A stretch of 7,229 nt of DNA. It comes from an uncultured Oscillospiraceae bacterium (GTDB taxonomy: Bacteria > Bacillota > Clostridia > Oscillospirales > Oscillospiraceae). The stretch covers positions 1 to 7,229 of the forward strand of contig CAADSF010000248.1 of NCBI GenBank assembly GCA_900751035.1, in the 5' to 3' direction. The notes under the pieces are model-generated. The model saw only the letters and a list, made by a program, of their open reading frames with translations, ran no database searches and was not told the origin of the DNA. Positions within the stretch are counted from its first letter, which is position 1, and each line of letters opens with the position of its first letter. Shown here piece after piece: positions 1 through 5,801 of the stretch. The position numbers were made by a program, and so were the translations under genes.

Positions 1-930
1 CCGGTTCCGCCTGCCCCGCCGCAGGCCGAATATCCCCCGCAGAGGCCGGAACGAGCGGAATATACGCCGACGCAGCCCGTACAGCCGGGTGTGTCCGCGC
101 CGGATGCGGCGCCGGGACTGCGCATTGATATTGAGGAGCGCAGTGTGGTCAGCCGCCTGAAAAAGAAAATGCTCCTCAAAAATATCCGGCTTGACATCCC
201 CATGTCGAGCATGGTGCTGGTTCTCGGAGGCTCCGGCGCAGGCAAGACCACCTTCATGAACGCCGTCATGGGCTATGAGCAGGCAAAGGGCACCATCCGC
301 TATCGCGGCACGGACATTTATGAAGAATACGAGCAGATGAAATACGAGATTGGCTTCGTCCCGCAGCAGGATCTGGTGCGGGAAAACGACACGGTCTATG
401 CCACGCTCCGCAACGCCGCCGAGATGCGGATGCCCGCCTCGTCCAGCGAGGCGGACTATGCCGCACGCGTGGACGAGACGCTCCATGTGCTGGGTCTGGA
501 ACGCGAAAAGAATTCCTATGTCGGGAAGCTCAGCGGCGGACAGCGCAAGCGTCTGAGCATCGCAGTGGAATATGTCGGCGCTCCGGCGCTGTTCTTCCTT
601 GACGAGCCGGATTCCGGTCTGGACGGGACGATGGCGCGGGCGCTGATGGAGAATCTGCGCCAGATTGCGGATTCAGGCAAAATCGTCATGGTCATCTCTC
701 ACAGCCCCGACCGCGCGTTTGAGCTGTTCGACCAGATCATCGTGCTGGCCAAGGGCTCGCAGGATAACTGCGGCCATCTGGTCTTTACCGGCTCGCCAAA
801 GGCGGCGTGCAGCTTCTTCGAGGTGGACTGTCTTGAAAAAATCGTCCGCCGCATCAACCGCCGCGATGAGGGCGGCGAAGGGCTGGCCGACTATTACATT
901 GAAAAATTTGAAGCGGGAGGCGCAAGATGA
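1..930 (+). CDS. ABCG-like ABC transporter ATP-binding protein, 5' partial
   Basis: ATPase subunit of an ABC-2/ABCG (White-like) exporter; it would power the adjacent permease at the membrane. The frame is open to base 1, so the true start is outside the window and the GTG at 91 is only an internal valine. Counting from base 1, residues 1-40 are a proline/glutamine-rich, probably disordered linker with the repeated pattern AEY-x-P. The nucleotide-binding domain follows: Walker A GGSGAGKT at 76-83, Q-loop FVPQQD near 119-124, signature LSGGQ at 177-181, Walker B LFFLDEP at 197-203, D-loop SGLD, and H-loop His234. All catalytic elements are intact. In Clostridia, ABCG-type ATPases with such linkers often carry an N-terminal FHA or zinc-ribbon domain; that is inference, as none is visible. 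It overlaps the permease by ATGA. Substrate unknown. The ABC assignment is very secure. Confidence 0.93.
   Translation, partial: PVPPAPPQAEYPPQRPERAEYTPTQPVQPGVSAPDAAPGLRIDIEERSVVSRLKKKMLLKNIRLDIPMSSMVLVLGGSGAGKTTFMNAVMGYEQAKGTIRYRGTDIYEEYEQMKYEIGFVPQQDLVRENDTVYATLRNAAEMRMPASSSEADYAARVDETLHVLGLEREKNSYVGKLSGGQRKRLSIAVEYVGAPALFFLDEPDSGLDGTMARALMENLRQIADSGKIVMVISHSPDRAFELFDQIIVLAKGSQDNCGHLVFTGSPKAACSFFEVDCLEKIVRRINRRDEGGEGLADYYIEKFEAGGAR
915..920 (+). promoter_or_regulatory. RBS of the ABC-2 permease
   Basis: GGGAGG lies 6 nt before the ATG at 927, inside the 3' end of the ATPase gene. It fixes the permease start and supports translational coupling through the ATGA overlap. Confidence 0.75.
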
Positions 931-1745
931 ACGAAAACCGGATTTCCGCTGTGGGGCAGGTGCGTATTTATGCGGGCAAGTGCTTCCGCTTGTTCTGGAG
1001 CGAAAAGCAGTGGAAAAAGCTCATTTCCACGCTCATCATCATGTGCATCATTTCGCTGGTCACGGGCGACAAGATGTTCAAGGAGTACCCCGCGACAAAA
1101 AACGGCGCGTTCGCTGTCATCTGCGCCTGCATCTGGGTGGGCCTGTTCAACTCCATCCAGTCCATCTGCCGTGAGCGTGCAATCCTGAAACGCGAACACC
1201 GGACAGGTCTGCGCATCAGCTCGTATGTGATGGCGCATTTCCTGTATGAGCTTGCGCTGTGCGCCGCCGAGGCAGTGATCGTGCTGGCGGTCGTCTTTAT
1301 CCGCAATTCCGGCCATCTGCCGAAGTCCGGCGTCATCGGGCCGCGCATTTTGGATATGTATATTTCGTTCCTGCTGATTATTTTCGCCTCCGATCTCATA
1401 GCCATGCTTGTTTCGTGCATCGTGAAAAATGAGAACGAGGCCATGACGGTCATGCCCTTTGTTCTGATTGTGCAGCTCGTCATGTCCGGTACGGTGTTCG
1501 AGCTGAGCGGCATAACGGAGCTGATTTCGAAATTTACAATCAGCCGCTGGGGGCTTGACGCCATCGGCTCCATCGCCTGTACCACCTATTCCGTATCAAT
1601 GGGCGCGATGTTCTCCGGCTCAGACGGCTGGGACAGAGACGCTTCCAATCTGCTCAAATGCTGGGGACTGCTGCTTGCATTTATCGCAGCCTATACGCTT
1701 TTGTCAATGCTGGCGCTCCGCAGCGTGGACAAGGACAAACGGTAA
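927..1745 (+). CDS. ABC-2 type (ABCG-like) transporter permease
   Basis: Membrane subunit paired with the preceding ATPase. The 272 residues contain about six hydrophobic segments (near 31-47, 60-80, 101-125, 141-165, 172-196 and 244-264). A charged amphipathic stretch between the second and third segments (residues 81-100, RERAILKREHRTGLRISSY) resembles the connecting-helix region of ABCG transporters, where E-R-x(n)-REH/RER-x-GL-x-x-SSY is typical. The C-terminus is short and basic. The start is set by the GGGAGG at 915-920 and by the 4-nt overlap with the ATPase stop. ATPase and permease are therefore separate chains of a half-transporter that must assemble as a complex. The transported compound cannot be read from the sequence. 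A strong hairpin follows the stop codon. Confidence 0.9.
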   Translation: MNENRISAVGQVRIYAGKCFRLFWSEKQWKKLISTLIIMCIISLVTGDKMFKEYPATKNGAFAVICACIWVGLFNSIQSICRERAILKREHRTGLRISSYVMAHFLYELALCAAEAVIVLAVVFIRNSGHLPKSGVIGPRILDMYISFLLIIFASDLIAMLVSCIVKNENEAMTVMPFVLIVQLVMSGTVFELSGITELISKFTISRWGLDAIGSIACTTYSVSMGAMFSGSDGWDRDASNLLKCWGLLLAFIAAYTLLSMLALRSVDKDKR

Positions 1746-1767
1746 AACAAAGAGAACGCTGCAAAAT

Positions 1768-1812
1768 GAAATCCCCGGCAGACTGCATTTTCTGCAATCT
1801 GCCGGGGATTTC
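1768..1812. terminator. Bidirectional hairpin terminator between convergent genes
   Basis: Two 20-nt arms (1768-1787 and 1793-1812) pair with a single C/A mismatch around a 5-nt TTTTC loop. The GC-rich core is CCCCGGCAG/CTGCCGGGG. On the plus strand the stem is followed by TTCACACTGTT, and its own base is T-rich; on the minus strand it is followed by ATTTTGC. It begins 23 nt after the permease stop and ends directly beside the stop of the convergent SASP gene, so it can serve both. The lack of a long U-tract leaves intrinsic efficiency uncertain. Confidence 0.8.
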
Positions 1813-1813
1813 T

Positions 1814-2077
1814 TCACACTGTTACTGTCGCTATGTACCGCACCTCTGCCGTGTGCCCCACTGCCGTCCTGTCATTCCTTGTAAATCCCGCAGTTCGTAT
1901 GGGGCACACGTTCTTGACCATCTGGCCGCCGACAGAGCCGGCTTCGCGGGAGGTCAGGTCGCCGTTGTAGCCGTTCTTCAGGTTGACGCCAACCTCAGAG
2001 GCGGCTTCCATCTTGAACTTGTCCATAGCTTCACGGGCTTCCGGGATGTTGATGTTGGAAGAATTACGGTTCGTCAT
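1814..2077 (-). CDS. Alpha/beta-type small acid-soluble spore protein with atypical C-terminal tail
   Basis: Small DNA-binding protein made in the forespore, which coats and protects spore DNA and is degraded at germination. The N-terminal 56 residues match the family: MTNRNSSN leader, IPEAREAMDKFKMEAASEVGV (residues 11-31, the first helix), and YNGDLTSREAGSVGGQMVK (second conserved block, 37-55). The AASE/V context at 25-29 resembles the GPR germination-protease cleavage site. The usual family length is about 60-70 residues, ending in a helix such as K-M-I-E-x-x-E. Here residues 57-87 are unlike that: they include a cysteine and two prolines-to-glycine turns and coincide with an inverted repeat in the DNA. 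I infer replacement or insertion at the 3' end. Start ATG has a good SD (2086-2093). The family call is very secure; functionality of the tail is not. Confidence 0.9.
   Translation of the reverse strand: MTNRNSSNINIPEAREAMDKFKMEAASEVGVNLKNGYNGDLTSREAGSVGGQMVKNVCPIRTAGFTRNDRTAVGHTAEVRYIATVTV
1850..1910. repeat. 11-bp perfect inverted repeat in the SASP 3' end
   Basis: CGTGTGCCCCA (1850-1860) and its exact complement TGGGGCACACG (1900-1910) flank a 39-bp interior. CTGC (1861-1864) and GCAG (1891-1894) could extend pairing imperfectly. The right arm begins exactly where the SASP protein departs from the family consensus (just after Met-Val-Lys-Asn). This could be the ends of a tiny inserted element or an mRNA hairpin near the gene's end; the sequence alone does not decide. 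Confidence 0.65.
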
Positions 2078-2085
2078 TGTTCTGC

Positions 2086-2093
2086 ATCTCCTT
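2086..2093 (-). promoter_or_regulatory. RBS of the SASP gene
   Basis: AAGGAGAT on the minus strand, 8 nt before the ATG at 2077. A near-consensus Shine-Dalgarno that fixes the start. Confidence 0.75.
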
Positions 2094-2104
2094 ACTTGTT
2101 TTGG

Positions 2105-2124
2105 GGAAATCCGTTTTGATTTCC
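2105..2124. repeat. Short perfect inverted repeat in the SASP upstream region
   Basis: GGAAATC (2105-2111) and GATTTCC (2118-2124) are 7-bp perfect arms around a 6-nt loop, 28-47 nt upstream of the SASP start. Depending on where transcription begins it is either a leader hairpin or an operator-like site. I could not identify a convincing sigma-G or sigma-F promoter in 2094-2200, although one is expected for this gene family. Confidence 0.4.
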
Positions 2125-2200
2125 TACAACCGTAGTTTGACCCGATGCAGATATGTTATGAATGGGAATTCGCGGCGCGGTTTCCATGGAATTTTTTGAA

Positions 2201-3181
2201 TCAGCGGCGGTTCTGCCAGAGAACCTGCTGCTCCGTTATGAGCGGATAGGCGATGAGTGCGCTGCCGTCTAGATTCTCCCGGTGCAGCTCGACTGCTGTG
2301 AGGCTGCGGTTGTCATACGTGGAATAATAATAGACGCCGCTGTGCGCATTGCAGCAGGAGGTATAAATCGTGCGCTCGTACTGCCCTTCTGCTACCTCGC
2401 AGCAGCCGCGCTGCTGCTCTACCGCGCCGAGGATGTGGAAAAACTGGCTGACGCTCCCCTGCTCTGTATCGTCTGAGACGGCGTTCAGCTTCGTGAACAC
2501 GGCGCGGACGAAGCGCGACATGGACGACAGATCGCCCGGCAGGCCGAGCGCACCCATACCCCGGCTGTATGCGTGCAGCGGGAGCGCTTGGGAAAAGCGG
2601 TTTTCCGGCTGTCTGGGCGAAAGGTGCATATAATTGTTCAGATTGAACAGCTGCTCGCCGAACAGCGGGTTATTGGTCAGCACGCCGACGGGATTTTCAT
2701 AAATATGCAGGCCGTCTGCGGTCGATTCGAGCGTGAGGGCCTCCGTCTCGTCCGCAATCAGCCAGTGCAGCTGCGCGGCGGGCAGCGCGGCGCTGAACGG
2801 CGTTCCGGTCAGGTTGAGCCGCGAAAGCTCCGTCCGGACCTGCTGAACCGACGCGCACCGGCTCAGCAGCCACGGGATCAGTTCAAACTGCGCGATGTTC
2901 GTTCTGTCCGGCTCTGGCTGCGCGTACACGGCGTTTCCGACAAAATTCAGCCCCGCCATGCACAGGCCGGTTTCGTTGACGGCGTCATAATAAAGCGGAT
3001 ATCCGTCCGCCACATGGGCCATGCCGATCATGGCGTAATGCGAATGCACCGGGCCTGCATGGCGGAAATCGAACGGATAATTCCGCGGCGTGACCGTCAC
3101 CTGTTCGCCATAGCTGCATTCGTAATCCAGCGTCCGGCCAAAATAAAGCTGCCGGGTCTGATACGTGATCGCGGTACACAT
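2201..3181 (-). CDS. Choloylglycine hydrolase / bile salt hydrolase
   Basis: Ntn-fold hydrolase that cleaves the amide bond of glycine- or taurine-conjugated bile acids (EC 3.5.1.24); the family acts in the cytoplasm. The 326 residues match the usual 315-330, with no signal peptide. The start MCTA exposes Cys2 after Met removal, the nucleophile and N-terminal amine. Other conserved positions are present: Arg16 and Asp19 (GRTLDYE), Asn79 (AGLNF), Asn170 (LTNNP) and Arg223 (SRFVRA). These correspond to Cys2, Arg18, Asp21, Asn82, Asn175 and Arg228 of the Clostridium perfringens enzyme. Asn79, where penicillin V acylases tend to have Tyr, favours bile salt hydrolase over acylase. The loop at 205-210 reads YSRGMG. 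It starts 48 bp after the reductase stop with no clear terminator between, so co-transcription is likely. Penicillin V acylase activity remains the main alternative. Confidence 0.93.
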   Translation of the reverse strand: MCTAITYQTRQLYFGRTLDYECSYGEQVTVTPRNYPFDFRHAGPVHSHYAMIGMAHVADGYPLYYDAVNETGLCMAGLNFVGNAVYAQPEPDRTNIAQFELIPWLLSRCASVQQVRTELSRLNLTGTPFSAALPAAQLHWLIADETEALTLESTADGLHIYENPVGVLTNNPLFGEQLFNLNNYMHLSPRQPENRFSQALPLHAYSRGMGALGLPGDLSSMSRFVRAVFTKLNAVSDDTEQGSVSQFFHILGAVEQQRGCCEVAEGQYERTIYTSCCNAHSGVYYYSTYDNRSLTAVELHRENLDGSALIAYPLITEQQVLWQNRR

Positions 3182-3190
3182 GGTACTGCA

Positions 3191-3198
3191 CTCCCTTT
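3191..3198 (-). promoter_or_regulatory. RBS of the bile salt hydrolase
   Basis: AAAGGGAG on the minus strand, 9 nt before the ATG at 3181. It supports the MCTA start, which is essential because Cys2 must become the N-terminus. Confidence 0.7.
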
Positions 3199-3229
3199 CA
3201 AAAATGCGATGCGTTAGTATGTGCAGCGC

Positions 3230-3853
3230 TTACCGGATAAAATTCGTTTTTGCAAGCGGCTCCTTGCGCGGGTCGGGAACTCCTGCGGCCCTGCCGGCCT
3301 CGATGCAGCGCAGGAGCCACGCCATATTGTGCCCCAGAACGCGCATGATGCGCACGCCCTCTTCGTCCTGCTGGACATCCTCAGCCTTTGAGCCGTGGAC
3401 ATTGTTCCAGTAGCAGGAGGAAACGATGGGCATTTCCGTGATGCCGGGGTATTTGAGCAGCTGCTCATAGGCTGCCGTCGTGCCTGCGCGGCGGGCGGAG
3501 GTGATGACGGCGGCGGGCTTTCGACAGAACGTTTCCTTCGGTGCGGAATAGAACAGGCGGTCCATGAACGCGGTCATATTGCCGGAGGCCGCCGCGTAGT
3601 GGACCGGCGTACCGAACACAAAGCCGTCCGTGTCCTTTGCTTTTTCGGCGAAGTCGTTGACTGAGCCGCCGAAGACGCATTTGCCCGCCTTCGAGCACCC
3701 GCCGCAGGCGATGCAGCCGCCGACGGGCGTGTTGCCGATCCAGAAAATTTCGGCGTCGATCCCATCCGCGTTCAGCGCGGACGCGACCTCGCGCAGCGCA
3801 GCGTCAGTGCAGCCGTGCTCATGCGGGCTGCCGTTTACAAGCATGACTTTCAT
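3230..3853 (-). CDS. Flavodoxin-fold NADPH-dependent FMN reductase / iron-sulfur flavoprotein-like
   Basis: Cytoplasmic flavoprotein of the NADPH-dependent FMN reductase family, 207 residues. The beta-alpha start MKVMLVNGSPHEHGCTDAAL (1-20) carries the FMN phosphate-binding loop GSP-x(4)-CT. The block FGTPVHYAAASGNMTAFMDRL (80-100) is the conserved second flavin contact. Between them Cys47, Cys50, Cys53 and Cys59 form CX2CX2CX5C, within the CX2CX2CX4-7C pattern of Isf-type iron-sulfur flavoproteins, so a 4Fe-4S cluster is possible. Many family members carry such cysteines without proof of a cluster. First gene of the likely two-gene unit with the bile salt hydrolase; its own promoter and SD are visible upstream. 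The physiological electron acceptor is unknown; quinone, nitro-compound or general redox roles are all open. Confidence 0.87.
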   Translation of the reverse strand: MKVMLVNGSPHEHGCTDAALREVASALNADGIDAEIFWIGNTPVGGCIACGGCSKAGKCVFGGSVNDFAEKAKDTDGFVFGTPVHYAAASGNMTAFMDRLFYSAPKETFCRKPAAVITSARRAGTTAAYEQLLKYPGITEMPIVSSCYWNNVHGSKAEDVQQDEEGVRIMRVLGHNMAWLLRCIEAGRAAGVPDPRKEPLAKTNFIR

Positions 3854-3860
3854 AGAAGAT

Positions 3861-3867
3861 CCCTCCT
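3861..3867 (-). promoter_or_regulatory. RBS of the FMN reductase-like gene
   Basis: AGGAGGG on the minus strand, 7 nt before the ATG at 3853. Essentially consensus. Confidence 0.8.
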
Positions 3868-3882
3868 GATCTGTTTTCTTCT

Positions 3883-3911
3883 TTCATACCACAGTTTCAG
3901 GAAAAATGCAA
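3883..3911 (-). promoter_or_regulatory. Candidate sigma-A promoter of the reductase-BSH unit
   Basis: On the minus strand TTGCAT (3906-3911) and TATGAA (3883-3888) are separated by 17 bp. The -35 matches TTGACA at four positions and the -10 matches TATAAT at four. Initiation would be near 3876, giving a leader of about 20 nt with the AGGAGGG in place. The site lies just past the terminator of the response regulator, as expected for an independent unit. Confidence 0.6.
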
Positions 3912-3928
3912 GCGGAAGCGCAGACATC

Positions 3929-3961
3929 AAAAAGGCTCCCCTTTGTTCAAAGGGGAGCCTT
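3929..3961 (-). terminator. Intrinsic terminator after the KdpE-like regulator
   Basis: Perfect 13-bp stem (3932-3944 with 3949-3961), 4-nt loop, GC-rich core GGCTCCCC/GGGGAGCC. On the minus strand it runs into a T5 tract at 3929-3933. It starts 16 nt after the response-regulator stop. One flank is shared with the hairpin at 5941-5969. Confidence 0.85.
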
Positions 3962-3977
3962 GGGGGCCAGTGCAGGC

Positions 3978-4685
3978 TCAATCGCCCTCTACCATGCGGT
4001 AGCCTACGCCGGCTTCGGTGAAGATGTAGGCGGGCTGGGCGGGGTTTTTTTCGATTTTGCGGCGGATGTTTGCCATATTGACGCGCAGAATCTGGTTGTC
4101 GCTGCGGGCGCTTGGGCCCCAGAGCTCTTTGATGAGATAATCATACGTCAGCACCTTGCCCGCGTGCAGGCCGAGCAGGGCGACGAGCTTATATTCGTTC
4201 TGCGTGAGATTGGCGTCGCGGCCCGCGATATAGACGCGGTGCTTGTCGTAATCGATGGTCAGCTCTCCGGCGGTGAACACGCCGGAGTTGGCGACGGAGG
4301 CTGCGCCGTCCGGCGTTCTGGTGTGGCGGACGGCTGCGCGGATACGCGCAAGCAGCTCCTCCGTGCCGAAGGGCTTGGTCAGATAATCGTCCGCGCCTGC
4401 ATCGAGGGCTTCGACCTTGTCGCGCTCGTGGCTGCGGGCGGAAACGACCAGAATGGGAACCTTCGACCATTTCCGGACGTTTCTTAGGATCGTCATGCCG
4501 TCCATATCCGGCAGACCGAGATCCAGAATGATGATATCCGGACAGTGTGACGAGATCATGGTGTCTGCCATCGCGCCTGTACCGGCCATAAGCACATCAT
4601 AGCCGTTTGCTGTCAGGATCGCCTGCATAAAGCTGCGGATGGTCCGCTCGTCCTCGATCAAAAGAACCTTATCTCTGATGTTCAT
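3978..4685 (-). CDS. KdpE-like OmpR-family response regulator
   Basis: Two-component transcription factor, 235 residues. The receiver domain occupies 6-120: acidic pair Glu11-Asp12, phospho-acceptor Asp55 in IIILDLGLPDMDG, Ser82 in VVSARS, and Lys104 in LTKPFG. The winged-helix DNA-binding domain spans about 138-232 (LTQNEYKLVALL, GKVLTYDYLIKELWG, ILRVNMANIRRKIE, TEAGVGYRM). Phrases such as ILDLGLPD-x-DG, W-S-x-VP-x-x-V-x-SARS, ALDAGADDYL-x-KPF and LLxxLxxxAGKVLT closely follow E. coli KdpE. A longer open frame reaches 4889, but the ATG at 4685 is preferred: it starts the fold correctly and has GGAGG 9 nt upstream. It overlaps the kinase gene by 17 bp. With no kdpFABC in view, regulation of potassium uptake is only an inference, so I assign no symbol. 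Confidence 0.92.
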   Translation of the reverse strand: MNIRDKVLLIEDERTIRSFMQAILTANGYDVLMAGTGAMADTMISSHCPDIIILDLGLPDMDGMTILRNVRKWSKVPILVVSARSHERDKVEALDAGADDYLTKPFGTEELLARIRAAVRHTRTPDGAASVANSGVFTAGELTIDYDKHRVYIAGRDANLTQNEYKLVALLGLHAGKVLTYDYLIKELWGPSARSDNQILRVNMANIRRKIEKNPAQPAYIFTEAGVGYRMVEGD

Positions 4686-5784
4686 GGCTTTTTTCCTCCA
4701 ATGGCAATGTAAATTGCAGCAGAGCGCCGCCTTTTTCCCGGTTTTCCGCCCGCATCGTGCCGCCGTGCGCCTGCACGATGGACATACAGACGGACAGGCC
4801 GATGCCCATATTGCGCCGCTGGTCGGAGATTTCCTCCTGATCGCGGGTAAGATAGCCCTCAAACAGGTGCGGCAGAAGCTCCTTTGCAATGCCGCAGCCG
4901 TTGTCCGCGACCTCGAAAACGGCGAAGCCGTCGGCGCTTGACAGGCGCAATTCGATTTTTGTGGTCGTTTTGCCGTGCTGGACGGCGTTCTCCATCAGGT
5001 TGATGAGCACCTGCTCAATGAGAATAATGTCCATCGGGATCATGAGCAGCGTATCGGGCGCGGTGATGCTGACCTCGACTGCGGGATAGTGCCGCTTGAA
5101 TTTCATGGAGGCCGCGCCTAAGACCTCTTCGCCCGCCTCCAGCTCCTTTTTGATATTCGAAGCGCCGGACATCCGCGTGACGGACAGCAGGTTTTCTACC
5201 ACGCCGATCAGCCAGTTGGATTCGTCGCGCATATTTTCCAGCAGATTTCTGCTTGTTTCCGGTGAGATCTGACTGCCGTTTTCCAGAATCGCGTCGATGC
5301 CGCCGACGATGGCGGTCAGGGGCGTGCGGATATCGTGGGAGACGGCACGCAGGAGATTGCCGCGCATTTTTTCCTTCTCTGCCTCGGCGCGGAGCTTTTC
5401 CTGCTGCTTGATCTGGGTGGTCAGCGTACCGACCACGACGGAGACGGCCAGCATGACAAGGAAGGTCAGCGGGTAACCGGAAATGGTAAAGTTGAGCTGC
5501 ATATAGGGGTATGTAAAGATCCAGTTCACGCCGACGACGCCGAGCACCGAGGCGAGCAGGCCGAACAGATAGCCGTCAGTAAAGCGCGAGACAAGCACGA
5601 CCGCGCATTCGAAGATCAGCGCGACATACACGTCGGACGAGTCGATCATCCGCAGCAGCGCACACAGCAGAGCCGCCGCTGCCAGAATGCCGACGCACAC
5701 GGCGCAGTCACGCCAGGAAAACGGGAATATCTGCCGCAGGCGGCCCCAGAAGGTCTGGTCTTTCGTATTTCGCATCATATCCAT
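4669..5784 (-). CDS. KdpD-like (DUF4118) membrane sensor histidine kinase, short form
   Basis: Membrane histidine kinase, 371 residues, partner of the KdpE-like regulator. Four closely packed hydrophobic segments (about 26-45, 52-66, 70-90 and 103-122) form the DUF4118 four-helix region of KdpD. A charged linker follows, then HisKA with SHDIRTPL (phospho-His150) and HATPase_c with N-box NLMENAVQH (Asn266), G1 DNGCG (Asp294) and G2 GIGL (327-330). All kinase motifs are intact. Classical KdpD is about 900 residues with N-terminal KdpD and USP domains; here only about 25 residues precede the first helix, so that cytoplasmic sensor is absent. Short forms of this kind occur in Firmicutes. Start: ATG at 5784 sits only 4 nt after GGTGAGG, and Met3 (5778) is 10 nt away, so either could be used. 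Confidence 0.9.
   Translation of the reverse strand: MDMMRNTKDQTFWGRLRQIFPFSWRDCAVCVGILAAAALLCALLRMIDSSDVYVALIFECAVVLVSRFTDGYLFGLLASVLGVVGVNWIFTYPYMQLNFTISGYPLTFLVMLAVSVVVGTLTTQIKQQEKLRAEAEKEKMRGNLLRAVSHDIRTPLTAIVGGIDAILENGSQISPETSRNLLENMRDESNWLIGVVENLLSVTRMSGASNIKKELEAGEEVLGAASMKFKRHYPAVEVSITAPDTLLMIPMDIILIEQVLINLMENAVQHGKTTTKIELRLSSADGFAVFEVADNGCGIAKELLPHLFEGYLTRDQEEISDQRRNMGIGLSVCMSIVQAHGGTMRAENREKGGALLQFTLPLEEKSHEHQR
4695..4699 (-). promoter_or_regulatory. RBS deciding the response-regulator start
   Basis: GGAGG on the minus strand inside the end of the kinase gene, 9 nt before the ATG at 4685. It decides against the upstream ATG at 4889. Confidence 0.75.
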
Positions 5785-5788
5785 CGAT

Positions 5789-5795
5789 CCTCACC
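5789..5795 (-). promoter_or_regulatory. RBS of the histidine kinase
   Basis: GGTGAGG on the minus strand. Spacing is 4 nt to the first ATG (5784) and 10 nt to the third codon ATG (5778), leaving the exact start ambiguous by two residues. Confidence 0.5.
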
Positions 5796-5801
5796 CAGTA
5801 T

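Noticed and set aside
91..93. GTG at 91 as the start of the ABC ATPase
   Set aside because: The frame is open upstream to base 1 with coherent Pro/Gln-rich coding sequence, and there is no SD before 91.
1850..1910. The inverted repeat as an insertion-sequence end pair or attachment site
   Set aside because: No transposase or integrase is in view and no target duplication is evident; kept only as an inverted repeat linked to the SASP tail.
1658..2119. A plus-strand frame crossing the terminator and the SASP gene
   Set aside because: It starts inside the permease gene in another frame and lies antisense to the conserved SASP; no protein family is recognisable.
2094..2200. A sigma-G/sigma-F promoter for the SASP gene
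   Set aside because: I looked for GHATR-N17/18-CATWMTA on the minus strand. CATAACA-like sequence is present but has no properly spaced -35.
2177..2200. A terminator after the bile salt hydrolase (TTCCATGGAA palindrome plus a run of T on the plus strand)
   Set aside because: The palindrome is only 10 bp with no loop, and the T6 run lies on the wrong strand for the gene; no good minus-strand hairpin with a T-tract was found.
2573..3217. A 214-residue plus-strand open frame opposite the bile salt hydrolase
   Set aside because: It is an antisense shadow of a gene with all catalytic residues intact; it is Arg-rich, has no family resemblance and no SD.
3906..4487. A 193-residue plus-strand open frame opposite the response regulator
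   Set aside because: Antisense to the conserved KdpE-like gene, it begins in the promoter/terminator region and reads through the terminator hairpin; low-complexity Gly/Ala/Val composition.
4686..4889. A longer response-regulator start at 4889
   Set aside because: The added 68 residues are Arg/Cys/Pro-rich, overlap the kinase catalytic domain in another frame, and have no SD; the ATG at 4685 has GGAGG at 9 nt and matches the family start.
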